A stretch of DNA of 64,000 nt from an uncultured Flavobacterium sp. (GCF_951805225.1 NZ_OX638201.1:1860001-1924000); one strand, 5' to 3'; positions 45,382 through 54,330 are shown, counted from the first letter of the stretch. Program-made: numbers and translations. The notes: generated by a model not told the origin, from the sequence alone.

Positions 45382-45602
45382 CCATTTCGACGGAGGAGAA
45401 ATCACACGCGAAACTCCACAAAGATTGGCGACAATATAGAACGCGGATGACACGGATTCGCTTTGCGAAAACGCGGATTAAAACGGATTTTATCTACTTA
45501 ATATTTTCATTTTGAACGAGAAATAACACAAGGAACTCTACAAAGATTAGAGATTCTCTTTGCGGAGTTTCTGGTGTGATTTCTCCTCCGTCGAAATGAC
45601 AA
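45382..45602. repeat. gtcatttcga-family inverted repeat with an acgcggat element inside
   Basis: catttcgacggaggagaaat at 45384 pairs with atttctcctccgtcgaaatg ending near 45598. Between the arms lies gaacgcggatgacacggatt, then gcgaaaacgcggattaaaac, an element of the family also seen at 54241-54330. This is one family inside another. The 565-bp gap holds only this and the next element. Confidence 0.8.
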
Positions 45603-45640
45603 ATTGGGACTGAAAACTGAAAATTAAGACTGAAAACTAA

Positions 45641-45775
45641 CCCCGATTAAGAATCCGTTCGCTCGCGAGAGGGATAGAAGCTATCCGCCGCGGCGGAGTG
45701 TATAGCCCGACAGCATCCTGATAAGAGGGCGTATACGCGCAAAGTAATGTGCCCTCTTGTCAGGATGGTGGCTCG
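45641..45775. repeat. GC-rich element with catcctga-taagagggc hairpin
   Basis: catcctgataagagggc (about 45714) pairs with gccctcttgtcaggatg (ending 45767). It is preceded by gagggatagaagctatccgc and tatagcccgac, a kind of GC-rich block often seen between flavobacterial genes. I see no coding potential. Confidence 0.7.
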
Positions 45776-45795
45776 CCCAAAGTATCATCAATAGT

Positions 45796-46659
45796 CTAAA
45801 TATTTTTTCTGCGATATTCGAGTGGCGAAATTTCTGTTGCTTTTTTAAAAAATCTTCCAAAAGTCGATTGATTCGGGAAATTTAATATATCGCTAATTTG
45901 GTTGATTGTCAAGTCTTTATTTTGAAGTAATACTTTGGCTTCGAGAACCACAATATCTTCTATCCAATTACTGGCTGTTTTGCCACTATTATTTTTGATG
46001 ACTTCTGATAAATATTTTCTGGTAACGTTTAGAGCATCAGCATAATATTGAACGGATCTTTGGTTTATAAAATCTTTAAAAAGTATTTCTTTAAACTTTT
46101 CGAACAAAGAATTTTGGATTGTTTCGGTTAAAATTGTCTGTTTTATAAAATCGAGTTCGTAAATTAAAATATAAAGATAACCTCTAAGAATCAAAGGCTG
46201 ATGATTCGAATTATTGTCGAGCGATTCTCTTAATAACGAAAAGATTTGCTCAAACTTTAGTTCATTTTTTTTCTCGAGATTGAAAACGTGCATTTCGCTA
46301 TTATCGAAAAATTCATATTGCGACAGGAAGAAAACATTTGCTTGATTATGAAGAAAAAATTGTGGTTTGAAAAAGATGATATCGATTAAAATTTCGTCGC
46401 TGTCTTTTGTAAAACTTCTAATCACCGAAGGCCCTAATGTGATTATGGCTGGTGCATGAATTACAACTTTTTTTAGTTGCGTTTGCATGACAATACTACC
46501 CTTTCTTAGAAACTCTATGGCGTAACTTTCTGCCCGATAAGGTTCGCTGATATACGGATGATCTTTTGCCTGAACATAAAAATAATCTTTATCATTGTTG
46601 ATATTGGTAAACAAACTCTTATGATGTGCGAGCGAGTATGTTGTAATTTTATTCTTCAA
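45796..46659 (-). CDS. AraC-family transcriptional regulator
   Basis: The 287-residue protein has an N-terminal sensing domain (SEPYRAESYAIEFLRKGSIV) and a C-terminal double helix-turn-helix: ADALNVTRKYLSEVIKNNSG, then LTINQISDILNFPNQSTFGR and FFKKATEISPLEYRRKNI. The start lies 22 bp from its own -7 element. No target is adjacent on the divergent side. The nearby sugar dehydrogenase gene runs the same way, upstream of it, with a terminator between them. Confidence 0.9.
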   Translation of the reverse strand: MKNKITTYSLAHHKSLFTNINNDKDYFYVQAKDHPYISEPYRAESYAIEFLRKGSIVMQTQLKKVVIHAPAIITLGPSVIRSFTKDSDEILIDIIFFKPQFFLHNQANVFFLSQYEFFDNSEMHVFNLEKKNELKFEQIFSLLRESLDNNSNHQPLILRGYLYILIYELDFIKQTILTETIQNSLFEKFKEILFKDFINQRSVQYYADALNVTRKYLSEVIKNNSGKTASNWIEDIVVLEAKVLLQNKDLTINQISDILNFPNQSTFGRFFKKATEISPLEYRRKNI

Positions 46660-46680
46660 TTATTTTGTTTTAAGCTGTAT

Positions 46681-46711
46681 CAAATATACTTAACGTTTTT
46701 TTGCCTAACAA
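46681..46711 (-). promoter_or_regulatory. Promoter of the AraC gene at 45796
   Basis: On the minus strand, TTG (plus 46709-46711), a 20-bp spacer and TATATTTG (plus 46681-46688) match the consensus very well. The expected transcription start is about 15 bp before the ATG, so the leader is very short. Confidence 0.65.
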
Positions 46712-46740
46712 AAAAATGGCGCTATACAGCACCATTTTTT
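46712..46740 (-). terminator. Terminator after the sugar dehydrogenase gene
   Basis: aaaaatggcgct pairs with agcaccattttt around a 4-base loop, with a T run on the minus strand. It lies 47 bp past the dehydrogenase stop and directly before the AraC promoter, so the two genes are separate units. Confidence 0.75.
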
Positions 46741-46786
46741 GCATTCTTCTATCATAAAATAAAAGAATATATATTGAAATTGAATC

Positions 46787-48013
46787 TTATTTTTTATCGA
46801 TTTTATAAAGTCTTCCACCATCTGTAATGGCGTATAAAGCTCCGTCGTTTCCTTGTGTTACATCTCTAAAACGTTGATTTTCTGAAGCCAGAAGTCTTTC
46901 TTCACCAATCACTTTATTGTCTTTTATTGCAAGACGAACGATATGCATTCCGCTTAAAGCGCCTATGAAAAGATTATTTTGCCATTCAGGAACGCGATTA
47001 CCGGTATAAAAAGTCATTCCGCTTGGCGAAACCACCGGATCCCAGTAATAAACCGGTTGCTCTAAACCATCTTGTTGCTGAATTCCCGCACCAACTTTTT
47101 CTCCGCTATATTCGATTCCGTACGTAATTGTTGGCCATCCATAATTTGCACCAGGTTTTATACGGTTAATTTCATCTCCACCTCTTGGTCCGTGTTCTGC
47201 CAACCAGATTTCGCCTGTCACAGAATTAAGTGCTAAACCTTGCGGATTTCTATGACCATAACTATATAATTCCGGTAAAGCTCCGGTTTGCGTAAAAGTA
47301 GGATTTCCGGTTGCTGGCTGCCCGTCTTTTGTTATTCTGATTACTTTTCCCAAACCTGTTGCAACAGATTGCGCCAATGGTCTTGTTTCTAATACAGAAC
47401 GTTCTCCAGTACTTATTACAAGAAAACCTGATTTATCAAAAAGAATACGTCCGCCATAATGCAGCGTACTTGCGTTGGCAGGTTTAGCTCTGTAAATTAC
47501 GGTTGCTCCTTCGATTGTTTTTTCGTCAGCTGATAATTTTCCTTTGGCTACAGCCGTATTATTTCCGCCAGTTGTAGCTTCTGCAAAAACCCAGTAAACC
47601 ATACGATTTGCAGTAAATTCCGGATCAATAGTTAATCCTAATAAACCACCTTGTCCGGCAGCATTAACAGCAGGAATACCAGTTATTGGAGCACTCAAAA
47701 CTCCGGCTGTAGTTGCAATTCGCATCGTTCCGCCTTTCTCGGTAATTAATAATCTGCCATCCGGAAGACTTTTTATTCCCCAAGGACTTGATAAGCTTGT
47801 AGCAAGAACAACTCCTTGATAAGGTGTATTGGTTTGAACTCCATTTATACGAGTTTGCCCTTCAAATGCGGGTTTATAAGTTGTGTTAGCAGCATTTCCT
47901 TCTACAGGATTCGTAGTTGTTCCTGGATTTGAATCGACATCTTTGTCGTTTGCACAGCTAAAAAAGGTCATTAGCACGCTAGAAACAATAGCAATTTGGT
48001 TAATAGTTCTCAT
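46787..48013 (-). CDS. PQQ-dependent sugar (aldose/sorbosone) dehydrogenase, lipoprotein
   Basis: This 408-residue protein has a lipoprotein signal (SSVLMTFFSC, C20) and the six-bladed propeller of soluble glucose/aldose sugar dehydrogenases: SSPWGIKSLPDGRLLITEKG, GLLGLTIDPEF, LHYGGRILFDKSG, WLAEHGPRGGDEINRIKPG and WDPVVSPSGMTFYTG. EHGPRGGDEIN is the PQQ/calcium-site signature. It would oxidise sugars in the periplasm or at the surface and pass electrons to the respiratory chain. Whether the strain makes PQQ cannot be seen here. Confidence 0.88.
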   Translation of the reverse strand: MRTINQIAIVSSVLMTFFSCANDKDVDSNPGTTTNPVEGNAANTTYKPAFEGQTRINGVQTNTPYQGVVLATSLSSPWGIKSLPDGRLLITEKGGTMRIATTAGVLSAPITGIPAVNAAGQGGLLGLTIDPEFTANRMVYWVFAEATTGGNNTAVAKGKLSADEKTIEGATVIYRAKPANASTLHYGGRILFDKSGFLVISTGERSVLETRPLAQSVATGLGKVIRITKDGQPATGNPTFTQTGALPELYSYGHRNPQGLALNSVTGEIWLAEHGPRGGDEINRIKPGANYGWPTITYGIEYSGEKVGAGIQQQDGLEQPVYYWDPVVSPSGMTFYTGNRVPEWQNNLFIGALSGMHIVRLAIKDNKVIGEERLLASENQRFRDVTQGNDGALYAITDGGRLYKIDKK

Positions 48014-48289
48014 AGGTTTGGGATTTTAAGGATTAAAAAAATACAAATGGTAGATATTCTAATGTATAACAAAACAAAAATCTTCAATTAAAATTAAAAA
48101 GAGTTATATAATTTATGAGAAAATTTATACAATTATACTGTTTTAAATATAAATTCCCACACCTTAGCATAAATTAAATAACATTAAAAGCTAAAGAACA
48201 GAAAAGATTTAAACTCTGCGTAAATGTCTCTAACTTTGCTTAAAGCAGAATATAATCGAAAAAAACATAACTTATAATTACCACATTAA

Positions 48290-49114
48290 ATGGAATACGA
48301 AGCAAAATATATAACGCCAGATATTAAGCTTTCTTGTTATGAAGATAAGTTTTTTAAATCGGATATAATGTTTGATCAGCATATGTTGGTTTGGTTTATT
48401 TCGGGCGAAACGAAGATTGTGCAAACTGATGGAATTCATATTTTTAAGAAAGGAGATATTTTTCTGATTCCTAGAAATCAACTCGCAACGATTATAAATT
48501 ATCCAAAAGATGGACAACCTCATAAAACTGTCGTGATGCATTTATCTACTGAAAAACTGAAAGATTTCTACACAAATCTGGATATTAAATTGAAAACTAA
48601 CATACAGCCAAAAATACATTCTTATAACAATCATCTGTTACTCGAAAGTTGCCTTGCGTCTTTGATTCCGTATTTTGAGATGACGACACTTCCCGCAAAT
48701 ATCGCCGACTTAAAAATAACGGAAGCAATAAGTATTTTAAGATCAATTGATTCTGAAATAGATAATGTTCTGGGAAATTTTGAAGAACCGGGAAAAATTG
48801 ATTTGGTTAATTTTATGGAACGTAACTTTATGTTCAACATGCCGCTGGAACGACTTGGTTATCTTACCGGAAGAAGTTTGTCTACTTTTAATCGGGATTT
48901 TAAAAAGTATTTCGATACAACTCCGCAAAAATGGCTGACCAAAAAAAGGCTTGATCTTGCCCATTATCAGCTAAGCAAAAACAAGAAAAAAACAATTGAT
49001 GTTTGTTATGAAGTTGGTTTTGAGAATTTATCACATTTCTCTTATGCCTTTAAAAAACAATTTGGTTATACTGCAACTGAATTAATAAGTATCAATAACC
49101 AAATCAATATATAA
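48290..49114 (+). CDS. AraC-family transcriptional regulator
   Basis: The 274-residue protein has a cupin-like N-terminal domain (HMLVWFISGETKIVQTDGIH, then KKGDIFLIPRNQL) and a C-terminal AraC HTH (MPLERLGYLTGRSLSTFNRD, FKKYFDTTPQKWL, VCYEVGFENLSHFSYAFKKQ). A -7-like TAACTTTG lies at 48231-48238, 51 bp upstream, without a clear TTG box. It is divergent from the sugar dehydrogenase gene (276 bp apart) and may control it. Confidence 0.9.
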   Translation: MEYEAKYITPDIKLSCYEDKFFKSDIMFDQHMLVWFISGETKIVQTDGIHIFKKGDIFLIPRNQLATIINYPKDGQPHKTVVMHLSTEKLKDFYTNLDIKLKTNIQPKIHSYNNHLLLESCLASLIPYFEMTTLPANIADLKITEAISILRSIDSEIDNVLGNFEEPGKIDLVNFMERNFMFNMPLERLGYLTGRSLSTFNRDFKKYFDTTPQKWLTKKRLDLAHYQLSKNKKKTIDVCYEVGFENLSHFSYAFKKQFGYTATELISINNQINI

Positions 49115-49175
49115 AGCAATATTATCTATCACATTATTATTGATTTGGTTAGAAATAATAAATATTGAATTTTAT

Positions 49176-50174
49176 TTATTTTGGAAAATAATTGCCTTTC
49201 AAAACAAGTTTTACAGATCCAATTGCTACTCCTAAAACGACAATATTCGTCAGACAAAAAACAATTAAAGCTAATATCATAATAGCAGAATCGGCGGTTT
49301 TTAAAGCAAAAATTGACAAACCTTGCGACAAAGTAGCAATCCCAAAAGTATAAGCCCAATATCCCGGTGCAAAAGCTTGTTCTTTGAGCCATTTTATGGC
49401 AAAAGTTATAGAAACAAAAAGAAACAAAGCATATCCCATTAATGCATAAGTAATTGAAATATTACCGCTTTCTCCAGTCAGAACCTGATACGCAACAAAT
49501 AAAACAACCGCAGGCGCCATATAAATTCCCATAAAATTTCGTGTTTTTGCGCCAAGTCCGCCAACTGTGAGTTGATTTGTAATTACAGAATCCATAATCA
49601 ACCACGAAATAGTTCCGATTCCCAGAAGTACAAAACCGTAATTTGTATATCCTAACAATCCTGCTGCAAGTGCATTAACCAAAATACTTGCCGTAAAAGT
49701 CAAAAACAAAGACGGCGTTGTTTGATTTGCTTCACGATCCTGTGTCCATAAACCTGAAAGTTTGTACGCGCCATAAATAAGATTTAGCACTGAACCAATC
49801 CAAAATAAAGTAATTGCAATCGAATAATCATAAACATGAACGGCAATTGCGACCAAAATAACAGACTCGGGAATCAATGCCAAAAATGAAGATTGAACAG
49901 GATCATTGAATTCATTTACGGCCAACTTTCTATGCTGAATCCATTTGTTGCAATAAAGTGTTAACCACCAAATAAAGGAAAGTACAGCGAGCATTTCTAA
50001 AATTTCTCCAATATAAATTGGCACGTTCCATAATGATGTAGCGTTTCTCCACGCATTTCCTGTTTCTGCTAATCCTAATGTCATTGCAAAAAAAGATGCG
50101 GGAGCAATTGGCAATGTAATTTTTTGTTTTTCAAATTGTTGTAGTGCGATTTTATCTTCGATTTTGTCCATCAT
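49176..50174 (-). CDS. SLAC1/TehA-family anion channel-like transporter
   Basis: The preferred ATG is at 50174 (MMDKIEDKIALQQFEKQ); the upstream codon at 50201 adds only nine residues. The 332-residue protein has ten hydrophobic helices and the TDT/SLAC1 opening ITLPIAPASFFAMTLGLAET. Similar helices repeat through WVFGI-like positions (APGYWAYTFGIATLSQGLSI). Family members carry dicarboxylates, anions or tellurite/ethidium-type compounds; the substrate is not evident. It is divergent from the AraC gene at 50265, 90 bp away. Confidence 0.85.
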   Translation of the reverse strand: MMDKIEDKIALQQFEKQKITLPIAPASFFAMTLGLAETGNAWRNATSLWNVPIYIGEILEMLAVLSFIWWLTLYCNKWIQHRKLAVNEFNDPVQSSFLALIPESVILVAIAVHVYDYSIAITLFWIGSVLNLIYGAYKLSGLWTQDREANQTTPSLFLTFTASILVNALAAGLLGYTNYGFVLLGIGTISWLIMDSVITNQLTVGGLGAKTRNFMGIYMAPAVVLFVAYQVLTGESGNISITYALMGYALFLFVSITFAIKWLKEQAFAPGYWAYTFGIATLSQGLSIFALKTADSAIMILALIVFCLTNIVVLGVAIGSVKLVLKGNYFPK

Positions 50175-50264
50175 TAAAATATTAAGTTTAACTTTGAGCA
50201 AAATTATACTGATTTAGTAAAATATTAATTGTAATATTCTTCGTTAATATAGTAATAAGAGGTT

Positions 50265-51107
50265 ATGATAAAGAATAATATATATCTTCCGTATGAAGTT
50301 ATTTTTAGCGAAATAACGGAATCCCTGCAAACTGAAGTGGGAAATAACTTCTTTGAGCTGCTTTATATTGTCTCCGGAACCGGAATCCAAACTATCAATC
50401 AAAATAGATTATCATACGAACTTGGACATTTATTTTTAATTACGCCTCAGGATTTTCATTCTTTAGAAATAAAGGAAAAAACGACCATTTTTCAGTTGCG
50501 TTTTACTGATATTTATATCAAAAACGGACCTTTTACTTCGAACAATCTTTACAAACTTGAATATATTTTGCATCATGCGCATCATCAGCCCGGATGTATT
50601 TTGAAAAGAATTACCGATAAAAATCTCGTTCATCCGGTTATCGAAGCGATCAGGCATGAATATCACAATCCTACTTTATACAATACAGAACTTATCCAGT
50701 TATTAATTAATACTTTGATTGTAATTATTGCCCGAAATATCTCTGAATATCTACCGGAAAATATCAATAAACAATCTGATGGAAAAGCGCATACGTTATT
50801 AGAATATATTCAAACTCATATTTATGAACCTGAAAAACTGAGCGTAACGGTTATGAGCGAGAAGTTTGGAATTTCGGAAACGTATTTAGGAAGGTATTTT
50901 AAAAAACAGGCGAACGAAACTTTACAAGATTATATTTCGAAATACCGAATAAAACTGGTAGAAAACAGATTGCTTTATAGTGATTTGCGTGTGGGAGAAA
51001 TTGCAAGTGAATTGGGTTTTAATGACGAAAGTCACTTGAATAAAATCTTCAAAAAACACCGCGGCACTACTCCATCAGCTTTTAGAAAAAAAACTTTAAG
51101 CGTTTAA
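50265..51107 (+). CDS. AraC-family transcriptional regulator, likely control of the TehA-like gene
   Basis: The 280-residue protein has an N-terminal ligand-binding cupin (NNFFELLYIVSGTGIQTINQ, then ELGHLFLITPQDFHSL) and a C-terminal AraC HTH (LSVTVMSEKFGISETYLGRY, FKKQANETLQDY, VGEIASELGFNDESHLNKIF). It is divergent from the SLAC1/TehA-like transporter gene across 90 bp, a typical regulator-target arrangement. It is convergent with the MarR gene, 7 bp apart. Confidence 0.9.
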   Translation: MIKNNIYLPYEVIFSEITESLQTEVGNNFFELLYIVSGTGIQTINQNRLSYELGHLFLITPQDFHSLEIKEKTTIFQLRFTDIYIKNGPFTSNNLYKLEYILHHAHHQPGCILKRITDKNLVHPVIEAIRHEYHNPTLYNTELIQLLINTLIVIIARNISEYLPENINKQSDGKAHTLLEYIQTHIYEPEKLSVTVMSEKFGISETYLGRYFKKQANETLQDYISKYRIKLVENRLLYSDLRVGEIASELGFNDESHLNKIFKKHRGTTPSAFRKKTLSV

Positions 51108-51114
51108 AACTTAA

Positions 51115-51603
51115 TTATTGATTTTCGTTTTCGCTTTTTAATTGTAAAGCTCTTTGCAAAAAACTCTGGTGCAAAATCTTGTTTTCGGCTTCGTCAATTG
51201 CTTTCAGTAAATTATTCTGATTGTCTGCAATATCAGAAAGAACTTGTGTCATAACGCCCCAAACAGGTTCCATTTTCAAAATAAGCTCCTGCCCTTTTGT
51301 AGTTAAAACAATAAGACGTTTGCGCTCGTCTATTTTATCTTTTTTCGAACGAATCAATTTTTGCTTTTCTAATTCTTTGAGCAAACTAATCGTCGAAGGA
51401 TGTGTATAACCAATTTCGTTTGCGATTTCGACAACGCTCAAAACTCCTTTGTGATGTAAGGTATAAATGACCGGAAACCATTTAGGCTCAAAATCAATTC
51501 CGTACGATTTATAAAACAAAGCACCGTCTTTACGCAATTGCTCGCTGAGACGCTGTAATCGCGTTGAAATGGCTAAAATTCCCGATTCATCAATAATATT
51601 CAT
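51115..51603 (-). CDS. MarR-family transcriptional regulator
   Basis: The ATG at 51603 (MNIIDESGILAISTRLQRLS) gives 162 residues. It has the MarR winged helix: GVLSVVEIANEIGYTHPSTI, SLLKELEKQKLIRSKKDKID, ERKRLIVLTTKGQEL. It starts 2 bp after the stop of the GNAT gene, so the two form an operon. MarR-GNAT pairs and fusions are common. The regulated target and ligand are unknown. Confidence 0.9.
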   Translation of the reverse strand: MNIIDESGILAISTRLQRLSEQLRKDGALFYKSYGIDFEPKWFPVIYTLHHKGVLSVVEIANEIGYTHPSTISLLKELEKQKLIRSKKDKIDERKRLIVLTTKGQELILKMEPVWGVMTQVLSDIADNQNNLLKAIDEAENKILHQSFLQRALQLKSENENQ

Positions 51604-51605
51604 CC

Positions 51606-52097
51606 TTATTTTTTTAGTTTTAAATGACAAAATACATTGTCTGCGCTCATTATTGGAAATGCTGTTGGAAGCGATTCTTTTTCAACTCGCACAAAATTGT
51701 TTCTTTCGTAAAAACGCAAAGCTGCTTCTAAGATCGATACAGTTCCCAAATATAAATCATCGATTTCATTTTCTTTGCAATAATCGATCAAAGTCTCTAA
51801 TAATTTCTGTGCAATTGAGAACTCTTTTCCTCGGAATTCCTTTTTTACAAACATTTTTCTGATCGCAGCTTCGGAGTTGCTGAATTTTACCAAAGCAATT
51901 GTACCAACCAATTCTTCATCGATAAAAGCGCCCCAGAAACCACCGCCACTTGCGTAATAAAAATTGGTTATGTTCAATAAATCCGGCTGATCTTCTAATG
52001 TAATTGGAACATTAAATTCTTTTTGCTGAATGCTTAAAACTAAATCTACTACAGCATCTGCATATTTATTTTCTATTGGAATAATTATCGGTTTCAT
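51606..52097 (-). CDS. GNAT-family N-acetyltransferase
   Basis: The 163-residue protein has clear GNAT motifs: GAFIDEELVGTIALVKFSNS, AAIRKMFVKKEFRGKEFSIA (motif A, acetyl-CoA loop R-G-K-E), LLETLIDYCKENEIDDLYLG and AALRFYERNNFVRVEKESLP (motif B, F-Y-E-R). It resembles small-molecule or glutamine-type acetyltransferases often linked to MarR regulators. It is the first gene of the GNAT-MarR operon. Confidence 0.9.
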   Translation of the reverse strand: MKPIIIPIENKYADAVVDLVLSIQQKEFNVPITLEDQPDLLNITNFYYASGGGFWGAFIDEELVGTIALVKFSNSEAAIRKMFVKKEFRGKEFSIAQKLLETLIDYCKENEIDDLYLGTVSILEAALRFYERNNFVRVEKESLPTAFPIMSADNVFCHLKLKK

Positions 52098-52221
52098 ATC
52101 AAATAAAATTAAAACACAAAACTACGTAGTTAAATACATAAATAAAAATATTTCTTGAAATTTATGATTTTTTTGAGAAAGAAGAAGATTTTAAATTATT
52201 GTTATGCTGTTGCGAAATATG

Positions 52222-52480
52222 CACGCAAAGTCGCAAAGACGCAAAGTTTTTTATTTCTCGCAGATTTAGCAGATCAAGCAGATTTTTTTTAATCTTTTTA
52301 ATTCTTCAATCTGTGGCTTTAAAATAAGAACGTTACATCTTTACGCAAATATGCGCGCAAAGACGCAAAGGCGCAAAGTTTTTTTGTTTCTCGCAGATTT
52401 AGCAGATCGAGCAGTTTTTTTAATCTGTGATAATAAATATAAAACTTAGCAACTTTGCATCTTTGCGCGATTAAAACCCA
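52222..52480. repeat. Cluster of cgcaaagacgcaaag and cgcagatttagcag elements
   Basis: cgcaaagtcgcaaagacgca (52222) and cgcaaagacgcaaaggcgca (about 52355) each precede a ttctcgcagatttagcagat copy (52256 and about 52388). Complement-like actttgcatctttgcgcg lies at about 52452. Two composite units are thus arranged in tandem with a period near 132 bp. They fill most of the 496-bp gap before the TetR promoter. Confidence 0.75.
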
Positions 52481-52551
52481 CTCTACAAACACAATAACCA
52501 AAAAAAACAAAAGCCTCGAAATGTGAAACTTATCATAAAAAATGAAAAAAA

Positions 52552-52583
52552 TTTGCACATATGACCAATCGGTCATATATTTG
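52552..52583 (+). promoter_or_regulatory. TetR promoter with operator overlapping the -7 element
   Basis: TTTG (52552-52555), a 20-bp spacer and TATATTTG (52576-52583) are a near-perfect Flavobacterium promoter. The palindrome TATGACC-aatc-GGTCATA (52560-52577) fills the spacer and overlaps the -7 box, so a bound repressor would block RNA polymerase. The same TGACC-N4-GGTCA core recurs after the TetR gene. Confidence 0.8.
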
Positions 52584-52605
52584 TACTCGATAAATGAAAA
52601 CTATC

Positions 52606-53193
52606 ATGACAAAGGGAGAAGAAACCAGACAATTCATTATAGAAAAAGCTGCACCAATTTTTAATACAAAAGGGATTGCCGCAACTGCTATGAGTGATAT
52701 TATGGAGGCTACGAAGTTGTCGAAAGGAAGTATGTATGTTCATTTTGAAAACAAAGACGTTCTTGCCTGCGCCGCAGTTGATCATAATATGAAGATTTTG
52801 GGCGATAAACTTTTGTTTGAAATCAGTAAAAGCAAAACGGCAAAAGAGGAACTTTATACTTATATAGATTTCTTTAGTAATGCTGTAAATCCGCCTCTTA
52901 CGGGAGGTTGTCCGTTATTGAATTTTGGTACAGAAGCAGATGACACGAATCCTATTGTAAAGGAAAAAATAAATAAAGGTTGTAACGCAAATCAGCAATT
53001 ATTGGCAAATAGTGTCAATAAAGGAATAGCAAACGGAGAATTTAATCCGGAATGGAATGCGGAAGAATTTGCAGTTATTATGTTTGCCATGATGGAAGGC
53101 GGTCACTTAATTTCGAGAATGTCAGGCAATAACGATAAGATGAAAATCATCACAAAAAACCTAAAAAAAATTATAGAGGAAAACACACTCTAA
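52606..53193 (+). CDS. TetR-family transcriptional repressor
   Basis: The ATG at 52606 (MTKGEETRQFIIEKAAPIFN) is preferred because the promoter would leave almost no leader for the ATG at 52594. The 195-residue protein has the TetR HTH (ATAMSDIMEATKLSKGSMYV, then HFENKDVLACAAVDHNM) and a C-terminal ligand domain with TGGCPLLNFGTEADDTNPIV, as in the TetR_C_33/YxaF-like group. It probably represses itself and the SDR gene downstream, since both carry the same operator. Confidence 0.9.
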   Translation: MTKGEETRQFIIEKAAPIFNTKGIAATAMSDIMEATKLSKGSMYVHFENKDVLACAAVDHNMKILGDKLLFEISKSKTAKEELYTYIDFFSNAVNPPLTGGCPLLNFGTEADDTNPIVKEKINKGCNANQQLLANSVNKGIANGEFNPEWNAEEFAVIMFAMMEGGHLISRMSGNNDKMKIITKNLKKIIEENTL

Positions 53194-53210
53194 TTTTTTT
53201 TATCATAAAA

Positions 53211-53226
53211 ATGACCTTTCGGTCAT
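53211..53226 (+). promoter_or_regulatory. Second TetR operator, upstream of the SDR gene
   Basis: ATGACC-tttc-GGTCAT is a perfect 6+6 palindrome with the same core and spacing as the operator at 52560-52577. It is 17 bp after the TetR stop codon and 120 bp before the SDR start. No strong TAnnTTTG box lies next to it; the promoter of the SDR gene was not located. Confidence 0.75.
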
Positions 53227-53346
53227 ATTTAGATAAAAAAACAATATCAATTACAAAATTCAATATCAGCTTTAAAAGAATAACAATTACACAAAACATC
53301 AATTTACAATTCACAATTAACCATTAACAATTAAAAAAAAAACATC

Positions 53347-54159
53347 ATGTCAAAAACAATTTTAATTTCAGGATCAACAAAAGGATTTGGTAGAGCCTGG
53401 ACAGAAGCATTTTTAGAAAAAGGATACAAGGTAGCTGCAACAGCCAGAAATATTGAATCTCTTAATGATTTGAAGGCAAAATACGGAGACGCAATTTTAC
53501 CACTTACGCTTGACGTAAACAACCGCGAAGATTCGTTTGCTGCCGTTCGAAAAGTACAAGAACATTTTGGAACTATTGATATCCTGATCAACAATGCGGG
53601 TTATGCTTTAAATGGCGCTGTTGAAGAAGCAAGCGAAAAAGAAGCGAGAGCACAATTTGAAACTAATTTCTTTGGAACTCTTTGGTTAACTCAAGCTGTT
53701 TTACCAATTATGAGAAATCAAAAAAGCGGTCATATTATTCAGGTTTCTTCTATTTTAGGAATTACAACTTTACCAAATTTAGGTCTTTATAATGCAACTA
53801 AATTTGCTGTGGAAGGTCTTACTGAAACTCTTTCTCAAGAGGTAAAACAATTTGGAATCAATGTAACTTTGGTTGAGCCAAATGGTTATGTTACTGATAT
53901 TTGGGGTAACGGATTCAACAGTGAAAGTATTCCTGCTTATGACGGAATTAGAAAAGCAATTGCAGAAGGACATGATCCTGATACTTTTGGAAAAACAAGC
54001 GCTACTGTACCTGCGATTGTTAAATTGGTTGAAGCCGAAAATCCTCCTTTACGTTTATTCTTAGGAAAAGTGGCGTTACCATTTGCAAAACAAACTTACG
54101 AACAAAAACTTGCAATCTGGGAAGAATGGGCTGATGTTTCTGTGGCTGCGCACGGATAA
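53347..54159 (+). CDS. Short-chain dehydrogenase, TetR-controlled
   Basis: The 270-residue enzyme has classic SDR motifs: ISGSTKGFGRAWTEAFLEKG (cofactor loop, residues 7-26), the NADP-type Arg in ATARNIESL, INNAGYALNGAVEE, catalytic Ser in QVSSILGI and YNATK (Tyr-Lys). Its cofactor loop and AATARN segment resemble the SDR at 57223. The operator at 53211 suggests induction when TetR senses its ligand, as in many redox or xenobiotic-response SDRs. A terminator follows. Confidence 0.9.
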   Translation: MSKTILISGSTKGFGRAWTEAFLEKGYKVAATARNIESLNDLKAKYGDAILPLTLDVNNREDSFAAVRKVQEHFGTIDILINNAGYALNGAVEEASEKEARAQFETNFFGTLWLTQAVLPIMRNQKSGHIIQVSSILGITTLPNLGLYNATKFAVEGLTETLSQEVKQFGINVTLVEPNGYVTDIWGNGFNSESIPAYDGIRKAIAEGHDPDTFGKTSATVPAIVKLVEAENPPLRLFLGKVALPFAKQTYEQKLAIWEEWADVSVAAHG

Positions 54160-54183
54160 TTAAATCCTTGTTTTATAACTCCG

Positions 54184-54220
54184 AAAACTGCGTAGAATTG
54201 AATTATTTTACGCAGTTTTT
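54184..54220 (+). terminator. Terminator after the SDR gene
   Basis: aaaactgcgta pairs with tacgcagtttt around a 14-base loop and is followed by a T run. It lies 24 bp after the stop codon. Confidence 0.85.
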
Positions 54221-54240
54221 TTGCATTTCAATTAAATTTA

Positions 54241-54330
54241 AAAATCCGTTTTATCTGCGTTACAAAAAGACGCTGATTTAACTGATTCGCTAAAGCGAAA
54301 ACGCTGATTAAAACGGATTTTTTATACTGA
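54241..54330. repeat. Palindromic aaatccgtttt element
   Basis: aaaatccgttttatctgcg at the left is complementary to cgctgattaaaacggatttt at the right, around gattcgctaaagcgaaaacg. It matches the insert in the 45382 repeat. The rest of the 366-bp gap is AT-rich and carries TATATTTG at 54479-54486, a possible -7 box for the histidine kinase gene. Confidence 0.75.

Noticed and set aside
52319..52785. Two minus-strand frames across the repeats and the TetR start
   Set aside because: They overlap the strong TetR promoter and gene in antisense and hold no motif.
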